This document shows positions 1 through 8,209 of a stretch of 64,000 nucleotides of DNA, piece by piece (position 1 is the stretch's first letter; the number at the start of each line of letters is the position of its first letter). The translations under genes were made by a program, and so were the position numbers. The notes below the pieces were generated by a model, which saw only the letters and a list, made by a program, of their open reading frames with translations, made no database searches and was not told where the DNA came from. Where the stretch lies: the NCBI RefSeq assembly GCF_002157735.2, contig NZ_AP018690.1, positions 806,001-870,000 on the forward strand, in the 5' to 3' direction. Source of the DNA: Vibrio aphrogenes. Lineage in GTDB: Bacteria; Pseudomonadota; Gammaproteobacteria; Enterobacterales; Vibrionaceae.

Positions 1-159
1 AATCATTTCAGCATCTTTTAAGCTATAAACCATCGTCAACATCCCCACCACGATGGCAATCACTGCCAAGATAAGAATCGACATCAATCCCTTAGCAATT
101 GTCGAGGCAATCGGCTTTTTGGGCGCAACATAATATTTGGAATAACGAATGGCGTTCAC
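1..159 (-). CDS. narQ: NarQ-type nitrate/nitrite sensor histidine kinase, N-terminal part only
   Basis: Partial: 53 codons are present and the gene continues beyond base 1. The GTG at 157-159 is preferred; the frame is open upstream to a stop at 199-201, but the only other candidate (TTG at 192) has no ribosome site, whereas an AGAG lies before the GTG. The peptide has a basic start, a transmembrane helix at about residues 24-45, and then SLKDAEMI, which matches the SLRDAEAIN segment just after the first membrane helix of NarQ, where the periplasmic nitrate-binding P-box region begins. NarQ senses nitrate and nitrite and phosphorylates NarP. Divergent position next to napF, as I recall for other vibrios, supports the name. 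The kinase domain is not in the window, so NarX or another sensor of this type cannot be excluded. Confidence 0.75.
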   Translation of the reverse strand, partial: MNAIRYSKYYVAPKKPIASTIAKGLMSILILAVIAIVVGMLTMVYSLKDAEMI

Positions 160-262
160 TATAGGGTCATCTCTTTTTATAGCAATGATCAAAGTAATTT
201 AAACATACCGTTCATCTTACTTGATGCCTTTTCAAATGTGTGAAGTTTATACAGAGCAAAAA

Positions 263-276
263 TTGATCTAAAACAA
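263..276. promoter_or_regulatory. FNR-like box upstream of napF
   Basis: TTGATctaaAACAA matches the FNR consensus TTGAT-N4-ATCAA with one mismatch. It lies in the divergent narQ-napF region, centred at 269.5, 29 bp upstream of the centre of the NarP-like site. In E. coli the nap promoter also uses FNR plus NarP, but with their centres 20 bp apart, so the geometry differs here. Inferred role: oxygen-limited activation of napFDABC. Confidence 0.55.
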
Positions 277-290
277 ACCTGCCTATTAAT

Positions 291-306
291 TACCCCTTTG
301 TGGGTA
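291..306. promoter_or_regulatory. NarP-type 7-2-7 inverted heptamer site upstream of napF
   Basis: TACCCCT-TT-GTGGGTA is a heptamer pair in the 7-2-7 inverted arrangement that NarP requires. Further single heptamer-like strings follow (AAGGGTA at 340-346 and TACCCAT at 374-380). Together with the adjacent NarQ gene this supports nitrate-responsive control of nap. Two possible -10 elements (around 319-324 or 334-339) are visible and I cannot choose between them. Confidence 0.65.
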
Positions 307-410
307 TTTCAGCTTTACTGATAAAAACTACAATTTTATAAGGGTAAATAAATATTTGATGCTGTTTATATTTTACCCATTTCTTGGGGTGTATAAACAA
401 GGTTATCAAT

Positions 411-893
411 GTGTCTAATTCGCAAATAAATTTATCTCGACGACAACTTTTTACGCGTCGAAAAGACACCGGAAAACCCAATTTACCTTGGGTAAAAGAC
501 CATTTATTTACCGATTTGTGTACTCAATGTGGAAAGTGCCTTCAAGCCTGTCCTGAGCGCATTATTCAACTCTCAGATGGTGGCTTTCCTCGAGTCGATT
601 TTAACCTCGGTGAGTGCACTTTTTGTTATCAGTGTGCACAGGCATGCCCTGAGCCACTTTTTAACTCAAAAGAAGAGGCAGCATGGCAAGTAAAAGCAAG
701 CATCAGCGAAACCTGTCTTGCTCCCCGAAGAATTGATTGTCGCAGTTGTGGCGACAGTTGTGAACCTCAAGCTATTCGCTTCAAATTAGCGATAGGTTCC
801 GTCGCTCAGCCACAAATAGATACAGCGCTTTGTAATGGTTGTGGTGCATGCGTCTCGGTTTGCCCGGTGGATGCCATTGCAATAAAGCAATAA
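411..893 (+). CDS. napF: NapF, iron-sulfur accessory protein for periplasmic nitrate reductase
   Basis: Cytoplasmic ferredoxin-like protein that interacts with NapA and is thought to help its iron-sulfur maturation before Tat export. Cysteine groups are visible in order: CTQCGKCLQACP, CTFCYQCAQACP, a CRSC...C group and CNGCGACVSVCP, the usual NapF pattern. The GTG at 411 is chosen because AAGG lies 8 bases upstream; it gives 160 residues, close to the 164 of E. coli NapF. A TTG at 384 would add nine residues without a good ribosome site. First gene of napFDABC. The last codons (AIKQ-stop) lie inside an 8-bp tandem repeat. Confidence 0.93.
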   Translation: MSNSQINLSRRQLFTRRKDTGKPNLPWVKDHLFTDLCTQCGKCLQACPERIIQLSDGGFPRVDFNLGECTFCYQCAQACPEPLFNSKEEAAWQVKASISETCLAPRRIDCRSCGDSCEPQAIRFKLAIGSVAQPQIDTALCNGCGACVSVCPVDAIAIKQ

Positions 894-926
894 AGCAATA
901 AAGCAATAAAGCAATAAAGCAATAAA
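879..926 (+). repeat. GCAATAAA octamer tandem repeat, six copies
   Basis: Six perfect copies of GCAATAAA run from the last codons of napF into the napF-napD gap. Every unit can bring in a TAA, and napF stops inside the second unit, so changes in copy number should not lengthen NapF. They would alter the spacing to napD by 8 bp steps. Confidence 0.95.
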
Positions 927-976
927 TAAAGCAGTGCTCCATTATTCCATTTTAACACTCAATATAGAGAACATTC

Positions 977-1252
977 ATGTCACTTAATGAAGTACATATT
1001 TCAAGTTTAGTCGTTCATGTGATGCCTGAATATTTAGCACCGACCAAGGCAACCATTGAGTCTTTTGACGGCACAGAAATATACGGCGAAAGTGAAGAAG
1101 GCAAATTAGTGGTTGTGATTGAAACTGAAAACCAAGGTTACATCACAGACACCATCGATGCGATCAACCAACTCGATCATGTCTTAAGCACAGCATTGGT
1201 TTTTCATCAAATCGAGCAAAACCTCGATGATGAAGCAGACACATTAAAATAA
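977..1252 (+). CDS. napD: NapD, chaperone of the NapA Tat signal peptide
   Basis: A 91-residue cytoplasmic protein with the NapD N-terminal pattern (EVHISSLVVHVMPE) and a ferredoxin-like fold length. NapD binds the twin-arginine signal peptide of NapA and delays export until the molybdenum cofactor is loaded. It sits between napF and napA as in other nap operons. An AGAGAA stretch lies about 6 bases before the ATG. The C terminus is acidic (DDEADTLK), which is commonly variable in the family. Confidence 0.93.
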   Translation: MSLNEVHISSLVVHVMPEYLAPTKATIESFDGTEIYGESEEGKLVVVIETENQGYITDTIDAINQLDHVLSTALVFHQIEQNLDDEADTLK

Positions 1253-1315
1253 TAACAAGTTCATTATCTAAATCATTTAGATAAAACACTGGATTAAAAA
1301 CCCCGAGGGTGATGT

Positions 1316-3808
1316 ATGAAAATGACAAGACGCGCGTTTGTTAAAGCAAATGCAGCCGCTTCAGCCGCCGCAGTAGCAGGGATCACTCTCCCCGCTTCAG
1401 CGACCAATCTCATTGTCAGCTCCAATGAAACGGCAATCAAATGGGACAAAGCTCCTTGCCGCTTTTGTGGTACCGGCTGCTCCGTTTTAGTGGGAACACA
1501 AAATGGACGAGTAGTTGCGACACAAGGTGACCCTGAAGCGCCGGTTAACAAAGGCTTAAACTGTATCAAGGGCTATTTCCTATCTAAAATCATGTATGGT
1601 AAAGATCGTTTAAATACGCCATTACTACGCATGAAAAATGGTCAATTTGATAAAGATGGTGACTTTGCTCCCGTGTCTTGGGATCAAGCATTTGATGTCA
1701 TGGCAGAAAAATTCAAAAAAGCCATAAAAGAAAAAGGCCCAACCAGTGTCGGTATGTTTGGCTCAGGTCAATGGACAGTTATGGAAGGGTATGCCGCATC
1801 TAAATTAATGAAAGCCGGTTTCCGCTCTAACAACATCGATCCCAACGCACGTCACTGTATGGCTTCTGCGGTAGTAGGTTTCATGCGTACTTTTGGTATC
1901 GATGAACCAATGGGATGTTACGACGACTTCGAACATGCGGATGCGTTTGTGCTTTGGGGCTCTAACATGGCCGAAATGCACCCTGTACTATGGACTCGCA
2001 TTACAGACCGCCGTTTAAGCCATGAACATGTTCGCGTTAACGTGCTCTCTACTTACTATCACCGTTCTTTTGAACTGGCTGATCGCGGCATGGTTTTCCA
2101 CCCTCAATCTGACCTTGCGATTGCTAACTTCATTGCAAACTACATCATTCAAAACGATGCCGTTAACTGGGATTTCGTCAATAAGCACACCCATTTTAAA
2201 CAAGCTACGACCGATATTGGTTATGGCTTGCGTGATGACAACCCTTTGCAACTCAAAGCGAAAAACCCTAACTCAGGCGATTTATCTAATATCAACTTTG
2301 AGCAATACAAACAATCTGTCGCCCCTTATACAGTAGAAAAAGCGGCTGAAATGTCAGGCGTTTTACCTGAAGATTTGATTGCTTTAGCCAAACAATACGC
2401 GGATCCAAAAACAAAAGTGATGTCACTTTGGACCATGGGTATGAACCAACATACTCGTGGCGTTTGGATGCAAAGCTTAGTGTACAACCTACACTTATTA
2501 ACCGGTAAAATCTCAGAACCAGGCAACAGCCCATTCTCATTAACTGGTCAACCTTCTGCTTGTGGTACAGCTCGTGAAGTGGGTACCTTCTCACATCGCT
2601 TACCAGCAGACATGGTCGTAACCAACCCTGAACACCGTAAAACTGCAGAAAAAATCTGGAAATTACCCGAAGGCACCATTCCTGCAAAACCCGGCTTCCA
2701 CGCGGTACAACAAGATCGCATGCTCAATGATGGCGTATTAAACGCTTATTGGGTGATGTGTAATAACAACATGCAAGCTGGTCCAAATATTAATACTGAA
2801 CGTTTACCAGGCTATCGTAATCCTGAAAACTTTATTGTGTGTTCTGACCCTTACCCAACCGTTACTGCGCAAGCGGCCGATCTGATTTTACCAACCGCAA
2901 TGTGGGTAGAAAAAGAAGGGGCTTACGGTAACGCTGAGCGTCGTACCCAAGCTTGGTATCAACAAGTGTCACCAGTACAAGGTGCTCGTTCTGACCTATG
3001 GCAGATCATGGAGTTTTCAAAACGCTTCAAGATTGAAGAAGTTTGGCCACAAGAGTTAATGGCTAAAGCACCTGAGCTACGTGGCAAAACCATGTATGAC
3101 ATTTTATTCCGCAACGGTAATGTAGATAAATTCCCACTCGAAGAAGCCCAAGAGCTTAACGATGATGCCAAAGATGTGGGTTTCTATGTTCAAAAAGGCT
3201 TATTTGAAGAATATGCGGCCTTTGGTCGTGGTCATGGTCATGATTTAGCACCTTACGATGTTTATCACACTGTTCGAGGCCTGCGTTGGCCGGTCGTGGA
3301 TGGTAAAGAAACACAATGGCGCTTTAATCCAGAATATGACCCTTATGCAAAACGCGCTGGTCGTGATTTCTACGGTAAACCTGATGGTAAAGCATTTATC
3401 ATTTCAGCGCCGTATGAAGCGCCACCTGAAGTACCAAATGAAGAATATGACTTATGGTTATGTACAGGCCGCGTGTTGGAGCACTGGCATACCGGCACCA
3501 TGACTCGCCGTGTACCTGAGCTTTATAAAGCCGTGCCTGATGCGCATTGTTACATTCACCCAGACGATGCTGAAGCGCGCAACTTACGCCGAGGTGATGA
3601 AGTATTGATTGCCTCTCCGCGTGGTGAAGTTCGTGCTCGCGTTGAAACTCGTGGTCGTAACCGTCCGCCGAAAGGCTTGGTTTTCGTTCCATTCTTTGAT
3701 GCTCGCATCCTAGTCAACAAATTGATTTTAGATGCCACCGATCCGCTATCGAAACAGACAGACTATAAAAAATGTCCCGTCAAGATAACGAAAATCGCTA
3801 GTGTTTAA
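1316..3808 (+). CDS. napA: NapA, periplasmic nitrate reductase catalytic subunit
   Basis: Reduces nitrate to nitrite in the periplasm with a bis-MGD molybdenum cofactor and one [4Fe-4S] cluster, taking electrons from NapB. The 830-residue length matches the family. A Tat signal peptide is visible (TRRAFVK followed by an Ala-rich stretch, ending near PASA at about residue 29). The cluster ligands are in CRFCGTGC (about residues 49-56) with the fourth Cys in LNCIKG; the molybdenum-ligand Cys is in [12 protein letters not shown] second ATG at 1322 would remove two residues and keep the Tat motif. The C-terminal half ends with the molydopterin dinucleotide-binding domain ([16 protein letters not shown]). 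Middle gene of the nap operon. Confidence 0.97.
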   Translation: MKMTRRAFVKANAAASAAAVAGITLPASATNLIVSSNETAIKWDKAPCRFCGTGCSVLVGTQNGRVVATQGDPEAPVNKGLNCIKGYFLSKIMYGKDRLNTPLLRMKNGQFDKDGDFAPVSWDQAFDVMAEKFKKAIKEKGPTSVGMFGSGQWTVMEGYAASKLMKAGFRSNNIDPNARHCMASAVVGFMRTFGIDEPMGCYDDFEHADAFVLWGSNMAEMHPVLWTRITDRRLSHEHVRVNVLSTYYHRSFELADRGMVFHPQSDLAIANFIANYIIQNDAVNWDFVNKHTHFKQATTDIGYGLRDDNPLQLKAKNPNSGDLSNINFEQYKQSVAPYTVEKAAEMSGVLPEDLIALAKQYADPKTKVMSLWTMGMNQHTRGVWMQSLVYNLHLLTGKISEPGNSPFSLTGQPSACGTAREVGTFSHRLPADMVVTNPEHRKTAEKIWKLPEGTIPAKPGFHAVQQDRMLNDGVLNAYWVMCNNNMQAGPNINTERLPGYRNPENFIVCSDPYPTVTAQAADLILPTAMWVEKEGAYGNAERRTQAWYQQVSPVQGARSDLWQIMEFSKRFKIEEVWPQELMAKAPELRGKTMYDILFRNGNVDKFPLEEAQELNDDAKDVGFYVQKGLFEEYAAFGRGHGHDLAPYDVYHTVRGLRWPVVDGKETQWRFNPEYDPYAKRAGRDFYGKPDGKAFIISAPYEAPPEVPNEEYDLWLCTGRVLEHWHTGTMTRRVPELYKAVPDAHCYIHPDDAEARNLRRGDEVLIASPRGEVRARVETRGRNRPPKGLVFVPFFDARILVNKLILDATDPLSKQTDYKKCPVKITKIASV

Positions 3809-3895
3809 TTCTATTGAATCAAATGCTTGAGCAATAACTCTCAGGTCACTTAGCTAAAGTAACCGCTAAGTGACCACAAAGAATCGGAGAAGATT

Positions 3896-4378
3896 ATGAA
3901 AAAAATCATCATGGCATTGCTTGCCGCCAGCGCATTGATTATAGGCGCAGTACAAGCGGAAGATGCAGAAACGACCACGCCTGCAGTCACTAATCCAGGT
4001 GGCATCGGTGGCGTAGAGTCACTACGTGGAGCAACAGAGTTGGAAGCAACCCGCCCAGCAGATAGCTTTAAGCGTTTTCCTAAAGATCATCAAGTTGATA
4101 CCAGTTATGTGTACCAACCACCCTTGATCCCACATACCATTCGTAATTATGAAGTGTCATTAAATGCGAATAAATGTCTCGCGTGTCACAGCTGGAAAAA
4201 TGCCAAAGAAATGGGCGCAACCAAAATCAGTGTAACGCACTATGTCAACCGTCAAGACGCGGTATTGTCGGATGTCTCGCCACGTCGTTACTTCTGTTTG
4301 CAATGTCACGTACCACAAGCCGACGCGAAACCTTTGGTTGAAAACCAATTCCAAAGCGTTGACTCACTGAAAAACTAA
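3896..4378 (+). CDS. napB: NapB, periplasmic dihaem cytochrome c subunit
   Basis: Electron-transfer partner of NapA. A signal peptide occupies about the first 22 residues (KKIIMALLAASALIIGAVQA). Two c-type haem motifs are visible, CLACH and CLQCH, together with other family signatures: the histidine-containing LIPHTIRNYEVS and ISVTHYVNRQD. The length of 160 residues is normal. GGAGAAG precedes the ATG. The gap of 87 bases after napA contains an imperfect inverted repeat around the word CACTTAGC/GCTAAGTGACC (3845-3874), perhaps an mRNA-stabilising stem between napA and napB. Confidence 0.96.
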   Translation: MKKIIMALLAASALIIGAVQAEDAETTTPAVTNPGGIGGVESLRGATELEATRPADSFKRFPKDHQVDTSYVYQPPLIPHTIRNYEVSLNANKCLACHSWKNAKEMGATKISVTHYVNRQDAVLSDVSPRRYFCLQCHVPQADAKPLVENQFQSVDSLKN

Positions 4379-4446
4379 GACGCTCGGCTTAGAAACTGAC
4401 CTTCACGTTTCTAAGCCATTCGAGAAGTGAATTAAGAGTATAAAAT

Positions 4447-5022
4447 ATGAAATTACTAAAAAACTTTTGGAAGCGTTTATCCACACCAAGTAAAGCCGCT
4501 GCAGGGATTGTTCTGTTTATGGGCTTTATGGGTGGGTTACTGTTCTGGGGTGCCTTTAACACCGGTATGGAAGCCACCAATACAGAGGAATTCTGTTCGG
4601 GCTGCCACGCACCTATCGTTAAAGAAATCCGTGAAACGATTCACTATTCCAACCGTTCTGGGGTTCGTGCTATCTGTTCAGACTGTCACGTACCACATCA
4701 ATGGACTGATAAAATCGTTCGTAAAGTACAAGCGTCTAAAGAATTACTGTTCCACTTTATCGGCACCATTGATACTGAAGAGAAATTCAAAGAACGTCGT
4801 GGACATTTAGCCCATCGTGAATGGCAACGGATGAAAGAAAATGACTCCAAAGAATGTCGTAACTGTCATCAATTTAACTACATGGATTTCTCCGAACAAG
4901 GTCCTCGCGCCGTGAAACAACACTCTACGGCTTTGGCAGATGGTGATAAAACCTGTGTTGACTGTCATAAAGGTATTGCACACAAATTACCGGATATGAG
5001 AGATGTTGCAGGCTGGCAATAA
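4447..5022 (+). CDS. napC: NapC, membrane tetrahaem quinol dehydrogenase
   Basis: Passes electrons from the quinol pool to NapB. One N-terminal membrane helix (about residues 18-38) anchors the protein; four CxxCH motifs follow: CSGCH, CSDCH, CRNCH and CVDCH. This is the NapC/NirT family with 191 residues, typical length. It follows napB by 68 bases and precedes a small membrane gene by 15 bases, so the order is napFDABC plus the small gene. There is no napGH in this cluster, so electrons are expected to come through NapC only. Confidence 0.96.
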   Translation: MKLLKNFWKRLSTPSKAAAGIVLFMGFMGGLLFWGAFNTGMEATNTEEFCSGCHAPIVKEIRETIHYSNRSGVRAICSDCHVPHQWTDKIVRKVQASKELLFHFIGTIDTEEKFKERRGHLAHREWQRMKENDSKECRNCHQFNYMDFSEQGPRAVKQHSTALADGDKTCVDCHKGIAHKLPDMRDVAGWQ

Positions 5023-5037
5023 CAGAAAGGATAAATT

Positions 5038-5175
5038 ATGAGCACGTTAGAGTACATTATCTGGCACGTTTTAGGTTATGCCGCTATGCCAACGATTATT
5101 TTAGGTGGGTTTGTGGCGGTGGCGGTCGTATGTATTGCTATTTTATCGTTTACAAAAGATAAACAAATAGATTGA
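5038..5175 (+). CDS. Small single-helix membrane protein, TIGR02808 type, nap-linked
   Basis: A 45-residue ORF starting at ATG 5038, 15 bases after napC, with AGAAAGGA as ribosome site. It has a short N terminus with EYIIWHVLGY, one membrane helix (about residues 18-38) and a charged tail (KDKQID). I recall a short-protein family, TIGR02808, of this size and form that occurs next to periplasmic nitrate reductase genes in Vibrio and Photobacterium. Function unknown; co-transcription with napC and membrane location suggest an accessory role near the quinol dehydrogenase, which is inference only. Confidence 0.8.
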   Translation: MSTLEYIIWHVLGYAAMPTIILGGFVAVAVVCIAILSFTKDKQID

Positions 5176-5215
5176 TATAACGACGCAGCATTACACTTAA
5201 ATCAAAACTAAAAAC

Positions 5216-5258
5216 GCCGGCGCTGAAATGGTTCTCCACTCCAGCGCCGGCATTTTTT
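5216..5258. terminator. Rho-independent terminator after the nap operon
   Basis: Perfect 10-bp stem GCCGGCGCTG / CAGCGCCGGC with a 16-base loop, followed by ATTTTTT on the plus strand and preceded by an A-rich run. It can serve both the nap operon and the convergent gene at 5319. Confidence 0.92.
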
Positions 5259-5318
5259 ATATTTTCCTTGCTAGAATAACCAGACCTTACGTTAGGCTCA
5301 CAAGGGTTTAAGCTCTCC

Positions 5319-6236
5319 TTAAGTCAAATAAGGACGCTTTCTGATACTGAGCACTCCTTCCAAAACCAACACCATCACCGCCAACCAAATAGCAATATAG
5401 GTGGGCCACTCATCGGCATGAATCACCTCGCCCAGTACAACCGATACAACCAACAACAAAACGGGCTCAACATAGGAAAGCAGCCCAAATAAGCTGATAT
5501 TTAAAAACGGTGCAGATAAAGACTGAAAAGCCAACGCCAGCGCACTGATTAGCCCTAACCCCAGTACCAGCCAAAGTAATGAAAAACTACTGGTAATCGA
5601 TTGTAAGACATAACCATCGCTGACAATAAAATACACACTAAAAGGTAAGCTCAGCAACATATCTAACCATACACAACCTAAGTTATTGGTATTGGTTTTA
5701 TACCTTAGCCAAAAATAGATGGGATAACCTAAACACACCACCAAAGTTGGCCAAGCAAAAGATTGTGACGCTAATAATTGGTTAGTCACCCCGATGGCTG
5801 CGAATAAACAAGCCAATTTTTGTAAACGAGACATGTTATCTTGAAAAGCAAAGCGCCCTACCACCACCATCACAATCGGTACGATAAAATAACCGAGTGA
5901 TACCGCAAGCGCATAACCATTACTTGGTGCCCACAAAAAAAGCCACAATTGAATATTAACTAGCACAGACGAAATAAGCCGAGTAGCCCAAAAATAAGGC
6001 TCTGCCTTCAAACGTGAAAACATCGCCATTACATGTGACCAATAACCATTAGCAACAATAAATAACGTCAATAATGGAAAGGTTAACGCGATACGCCAAC
6101 CATACACTTCTTCGCCATTTAAAGAACTTAATAAACTGGTGTAAGCGAATAAGAGTGCAAATAGCGCCGAAGCCAACACATTTAAGGTCACGCCAAAAGA
6201 CGTTTTCGTTTGATTCAGCATAATTGAATAAACCAT
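5319..6236 (-). CDS. EamA/DMT family permease, RarD-like
   Basis: A polytopic inner-membrane protein with about ten predicted helices in two EamA halves. The first half carries the RarD-like segment with a Trp-rich helix followed by SLGYFIVPIV, resembling SLGYFINPLV of RarD; the second half ends SYVEPVLLLVVSVVLGE, the usual EamA ending. Substrate unknown; RarD was named for a chloramphenicol-sensitivity phenotype. No convincing ribosome site precedes either the ATG at 6236 or the ATG six codons in (6221), so the start is uncertain. Stand-alone gene, convergent with nap and downstream of gntR on the same strand. Confidence 0.75.
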   Translation of the reverse strand: MVYSIMLNQTKTSFGVTLNVLASALFALLFAYTSLLSSLNGEEVYGWRIALTFPLLTLFIVANGYWSHVMAMFSRLKAEPYFWATRLISSVLVNIQLWLFLWAPSNGYALAVSLGYFIVPIVMVVVGRFAFQDNMSRLQKLACLFAAIGVTNQLLASQSFAWPTLVVCLGYPIYFWLRYKTNTNNLGCVWLDMLLSLPFSVYFIVSDGYVLQSITSSFSLLWLVLGLGLISALALAFQSLSAPFLNISLFGLLSYVEPVLLLVVSVVLGEVIHADEWPTYIAIWLAVMVLVLEGVLSIRKRPYLT

Positions 6237-6283
6237 AAGAAAATAATGGTTATTTTATTGTTTTATAGGGATAAAAGATAGGC

Positions 6284-6319
6284 TAACAGGTGTTTATTAC
6301 TGATGATAAACACCTGTTA
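6284..6319. terminator. Strong 14-bp hairpin between gntR and the RarD-like gene
   Basis: TAACAGGTGTTTAT and ATAAACACCTGTTA form a perfect 14-bp stem with an 8-base loop. On the minus strand it follows gntR. The T tract after it is poor (GCCTATCTTTTATC), so it is either a weak terminator or a transcript-protecting stem. Confidence 0.5.
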
Positions 6320-6392
6320 ATTCATAAAAAAGAGAATAGACTCATGCAAGACAAAGCAGTGAATTTTAAACGATTACAATAAGCTTGAGCCG

Positions 6393-7388
6393 TTAAATGG
6401 TGCCACCTTGAAAAATTTCAAATCCAAGATCTAAGGTCGATTTCTTGGGGGACTCTTGCTCAATGCTGGCTAATAATTGTTTCGCTGCTTCTTGACCAAT
6501 TTTAAAACGAGGTGTTAAGACACTTGCCAACTTAGGCTCCATCGCTTGTCCAACATCATGACCATGAAAGCCGGCTACCGAGATTTTTTTCGGAACTGGA
6601 ATGCCCAAACGTTGGCATTCAAATAATGCTCCAATCGCTAAGTCATCGTTGGTACAAAATACCCCATCCAAATTAGGATACATAGTGATGGCTTTATTTA
6701 ATAGCTGAGCCCCTAAACTAAACGAAGAAGACTGATCGGTCAGAAGACTGAGCGGCTGCTTTTGTCTTTCCGTCATCGCGCAAGTATAGCCCTCTAAGCG
6801 TAACTTGGTCCTTTCATCCAATCGAGCCCCTAAATAAACCACTTGTTGGCAGCCACGTTGCAACATGAGTTGTGTCATTTCATAGCCCGCTTGCTTATTA
6901 TCAAAGCCGACCGATTTTAAAATAGGGTTTGGATGTACATCCATAATTTCAATGACCGGAATATCCGAAGTCTCGAGCATTTTTAACGTCCGCTCACTGT
7001 GATGGCTTTCTGATAAAATCAAACCATCCACATGGTAAGCCAACAAATTAGCGATCCTTTCTTCTTCGATCTCTTCGCTATAACCATAGTGAGCAAGCAT
7101 GGTTTGATAACCATGAGCTTCAGTGACTTCTTCAATGCCTCGAATCACTTCGGCAAAAACATGGTTGGTTAACGATGGCACTAGAATCCCAATAGAATGA
7201 CTTAGCGCATTAGCCAATAATTCGGGCGCTTTATTGGGGATATAGCCAAGACGATCAATCGCGGCCATGATTTTTTTATAGGTGGTAGGGGATACTTTTG
7301 AGGAATCACGTAGACAACGGCTGACGGTCATTTTAGTGACACCAACTTCATCTGCAATATCTTGTAAATTAGGGCGACGCTTCTTCAT
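6393..7388 (-). CDS. gntR: GntR, LacI-family repressor of gluconate genes
   Basis: A 331-residue LacI-family regulator. The N-terminal HTH (LQDIADEVGVTKMTVSRCLR) and many core segments are close to E. coli GntR, for example SLTNHVFAEVIRGIEEVT, HGYQTMLAHYGY, GVFCTNDDLAIGALFECQRL and AGFHGHDVGQ. The C-terminal periplasmic-binding-like domain should bind gluconate, releasing the operator. It lies next to eda-edd-gntK on the same strand but is separated from eda by a terminator and has its own promoter with a palindromic operator at 7408-7422, indicating autoregulation. Confidence 0.93.
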   Translation of the reverse strand: MKKRRPNLQDIADEVGVTKMTVSRCLRDSSKVSPTTYKKIMAAIDRLGYIPNKAPELLANALSHSIGILVPSLTNHVFAEVIRGIEEVTEAHGYQTMLAHYGYSEEIEEERIANLLAYHVDGLILSESHHSERTLKMLETSDIPVIEIMDVHPNPILKSVGFDNKQAGYEMTQLMLQRGCQQVVYLGARLDERTKLRLEGYTCAMTERQKQPLSLLTDQSSSFSLGAQLLNKAITMYPNLDGVFCTNDDLAIGALFECQRLGIPVPKKISVAGFHGHDVGQAMEPKLASVLTPRFKIGQEAAKQLLASIEQESPKKSTLDLGFEIFQGGTI

Positions 7389-7407
7389 ACAAACTCATTC
7401 CATCGAC

Positions 7408-7422
7408 ATGTTACTGTAACAT
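7408..7422. promoter_or_regulatory. GntR-type operator in front of gntR
   Basis: ATGTTACTGTAACAT is a perfect 15-base palindrome with half-sites like those of the gluconate operator at 10629-10658. It lies 20 bases upstream of the gntR start codon, a position suited to autorepression. Confidence 0.75.
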
Positions 7423-7484
7423 CATAAGGGAAGATGAAAGTGAGAGCTATTGATTTAATGACACTTAACTCACTTAAGCCTCTG

Positions 7485-7518
7485 AAAAAAAAGCCAAGAA
7501 CGTATTTGCTCTTGGCTT
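7485..7518 (-). terminator. Rho-independent terminator after eda
   Basis: Read on the minus strand: AAGCCAAGA, a 10-base loop, TCTTGGCTT, then a run of T. It closes the gntK-edd-eda transcript. Confidence 0.88.
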
Positions 7519-7534
7519 AATACTCGCGAGAAAC

Positions 7535-8164
7535 TTAAAGGTTCACGGCTTCTTTTGCTAGTTGCTCAACTTTCGCCCAATCTTTGCTCTCAAGTACATC
7601 ATTTGGCAACATCCAAGAGCCACCCACAGTTGCCACACTTTTAATGGCACGGTAGTCGGCGATATTTTTTGGACTAATACCACCCGTTGGGCAGAATTTT
7701 ACTTGAGGTAATGGACCACTGATCGATTTCAGCGCTGGAGCACCACCATTGGCTTCCGCTGGGAAGAATTTCAAGTGATCGTAACCGTGCTCTAACGCGG
7801 TTACGATTTCACTTGGAGTGGCTACGCCAGGGATTAAAGCAACGCTAGATTCTTTCGCGTGCTTAAGCAATACTTCGCTGTATCCTGGAGAAATAATAAA
7901 CTGAGCGCCAGCCGCAACAGCATCATCATATTGTTGAGTGTTGATCACCGTACCTGCACCCACTAATGCGTCTGGTAATGCAGCACGAATCGCTGTGATC
8001 GCAGCCAAAGCAGCAGGAGTTCGTAGCGTGATTTCAAAAATATTAATGCCACCACTTGCTAATGCTTTCGCCATTGGTACAGCGTCATCTAACTCGTTAA
8101 TGACCATAACAGGTACTACTGGTGAGCTTTTAAATACTGCTTCTGGTTGAATAATCCAACTCAT
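7535..8164 (-). CDS. eda: KDPG/KHG aldolase
   Basis: Cleaves 2-keto-3-deoxy-6-phosphogluconate to pyruvate and glyceraldehyde 3-phosphate, the last step of the Entner-Doudoroff pathway; the family also acts on 4-hydroxy-2-oxoglutarate. A (beta/alpha)8 class I aldolase of 209 residues. The catalytic Glu is in FEITLRTP and the Schiff-base Lys in HLKFFPAEANGG; phosphate-binding GG lies in CPTGGIS. AGAGAGGAAA precedes the ATG. Third gene of gntK-edd-eda, 45 bases after edd, in the same order as the pathway block in other vibrios. Confidence 0.95.
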   Translation of the reverse strand: MSWIIQPEAVFKSSPVVPVMVINELDDAVPMAKALASGGINIFEITLRTPAALAAITAIRAALPDALVGAGTVINTQQYDDAVAAGAQFIISPGYSEVLLKHAKESSVALIPGVATPSEIVTALEHGYDHLKFFPAEANGGAPALKSISGPLPQVKFCPTGGISPKNIADYRAIKSVATVGGSWMLPNDVLESKDWAKVEQLAKEAVNL

Positions 8165-8209
8165 ATTTTCCTCTCTAATTTATTGATTCCAAGACATTAA
8201 ACCTAAGTA

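Noticed and set aside
890..926. Octamer repeat at the napF end as a phase-variation switch
   Set aside because: napF stops inside the second unit whatever the copy number, so frame switching of NapF is not expected.
2292..2687. 131-codon minus-strand frame inside napA
   Set aside because: Antisense to a well-supported gene with family motifs throughout; composition is that of a shadow frame.
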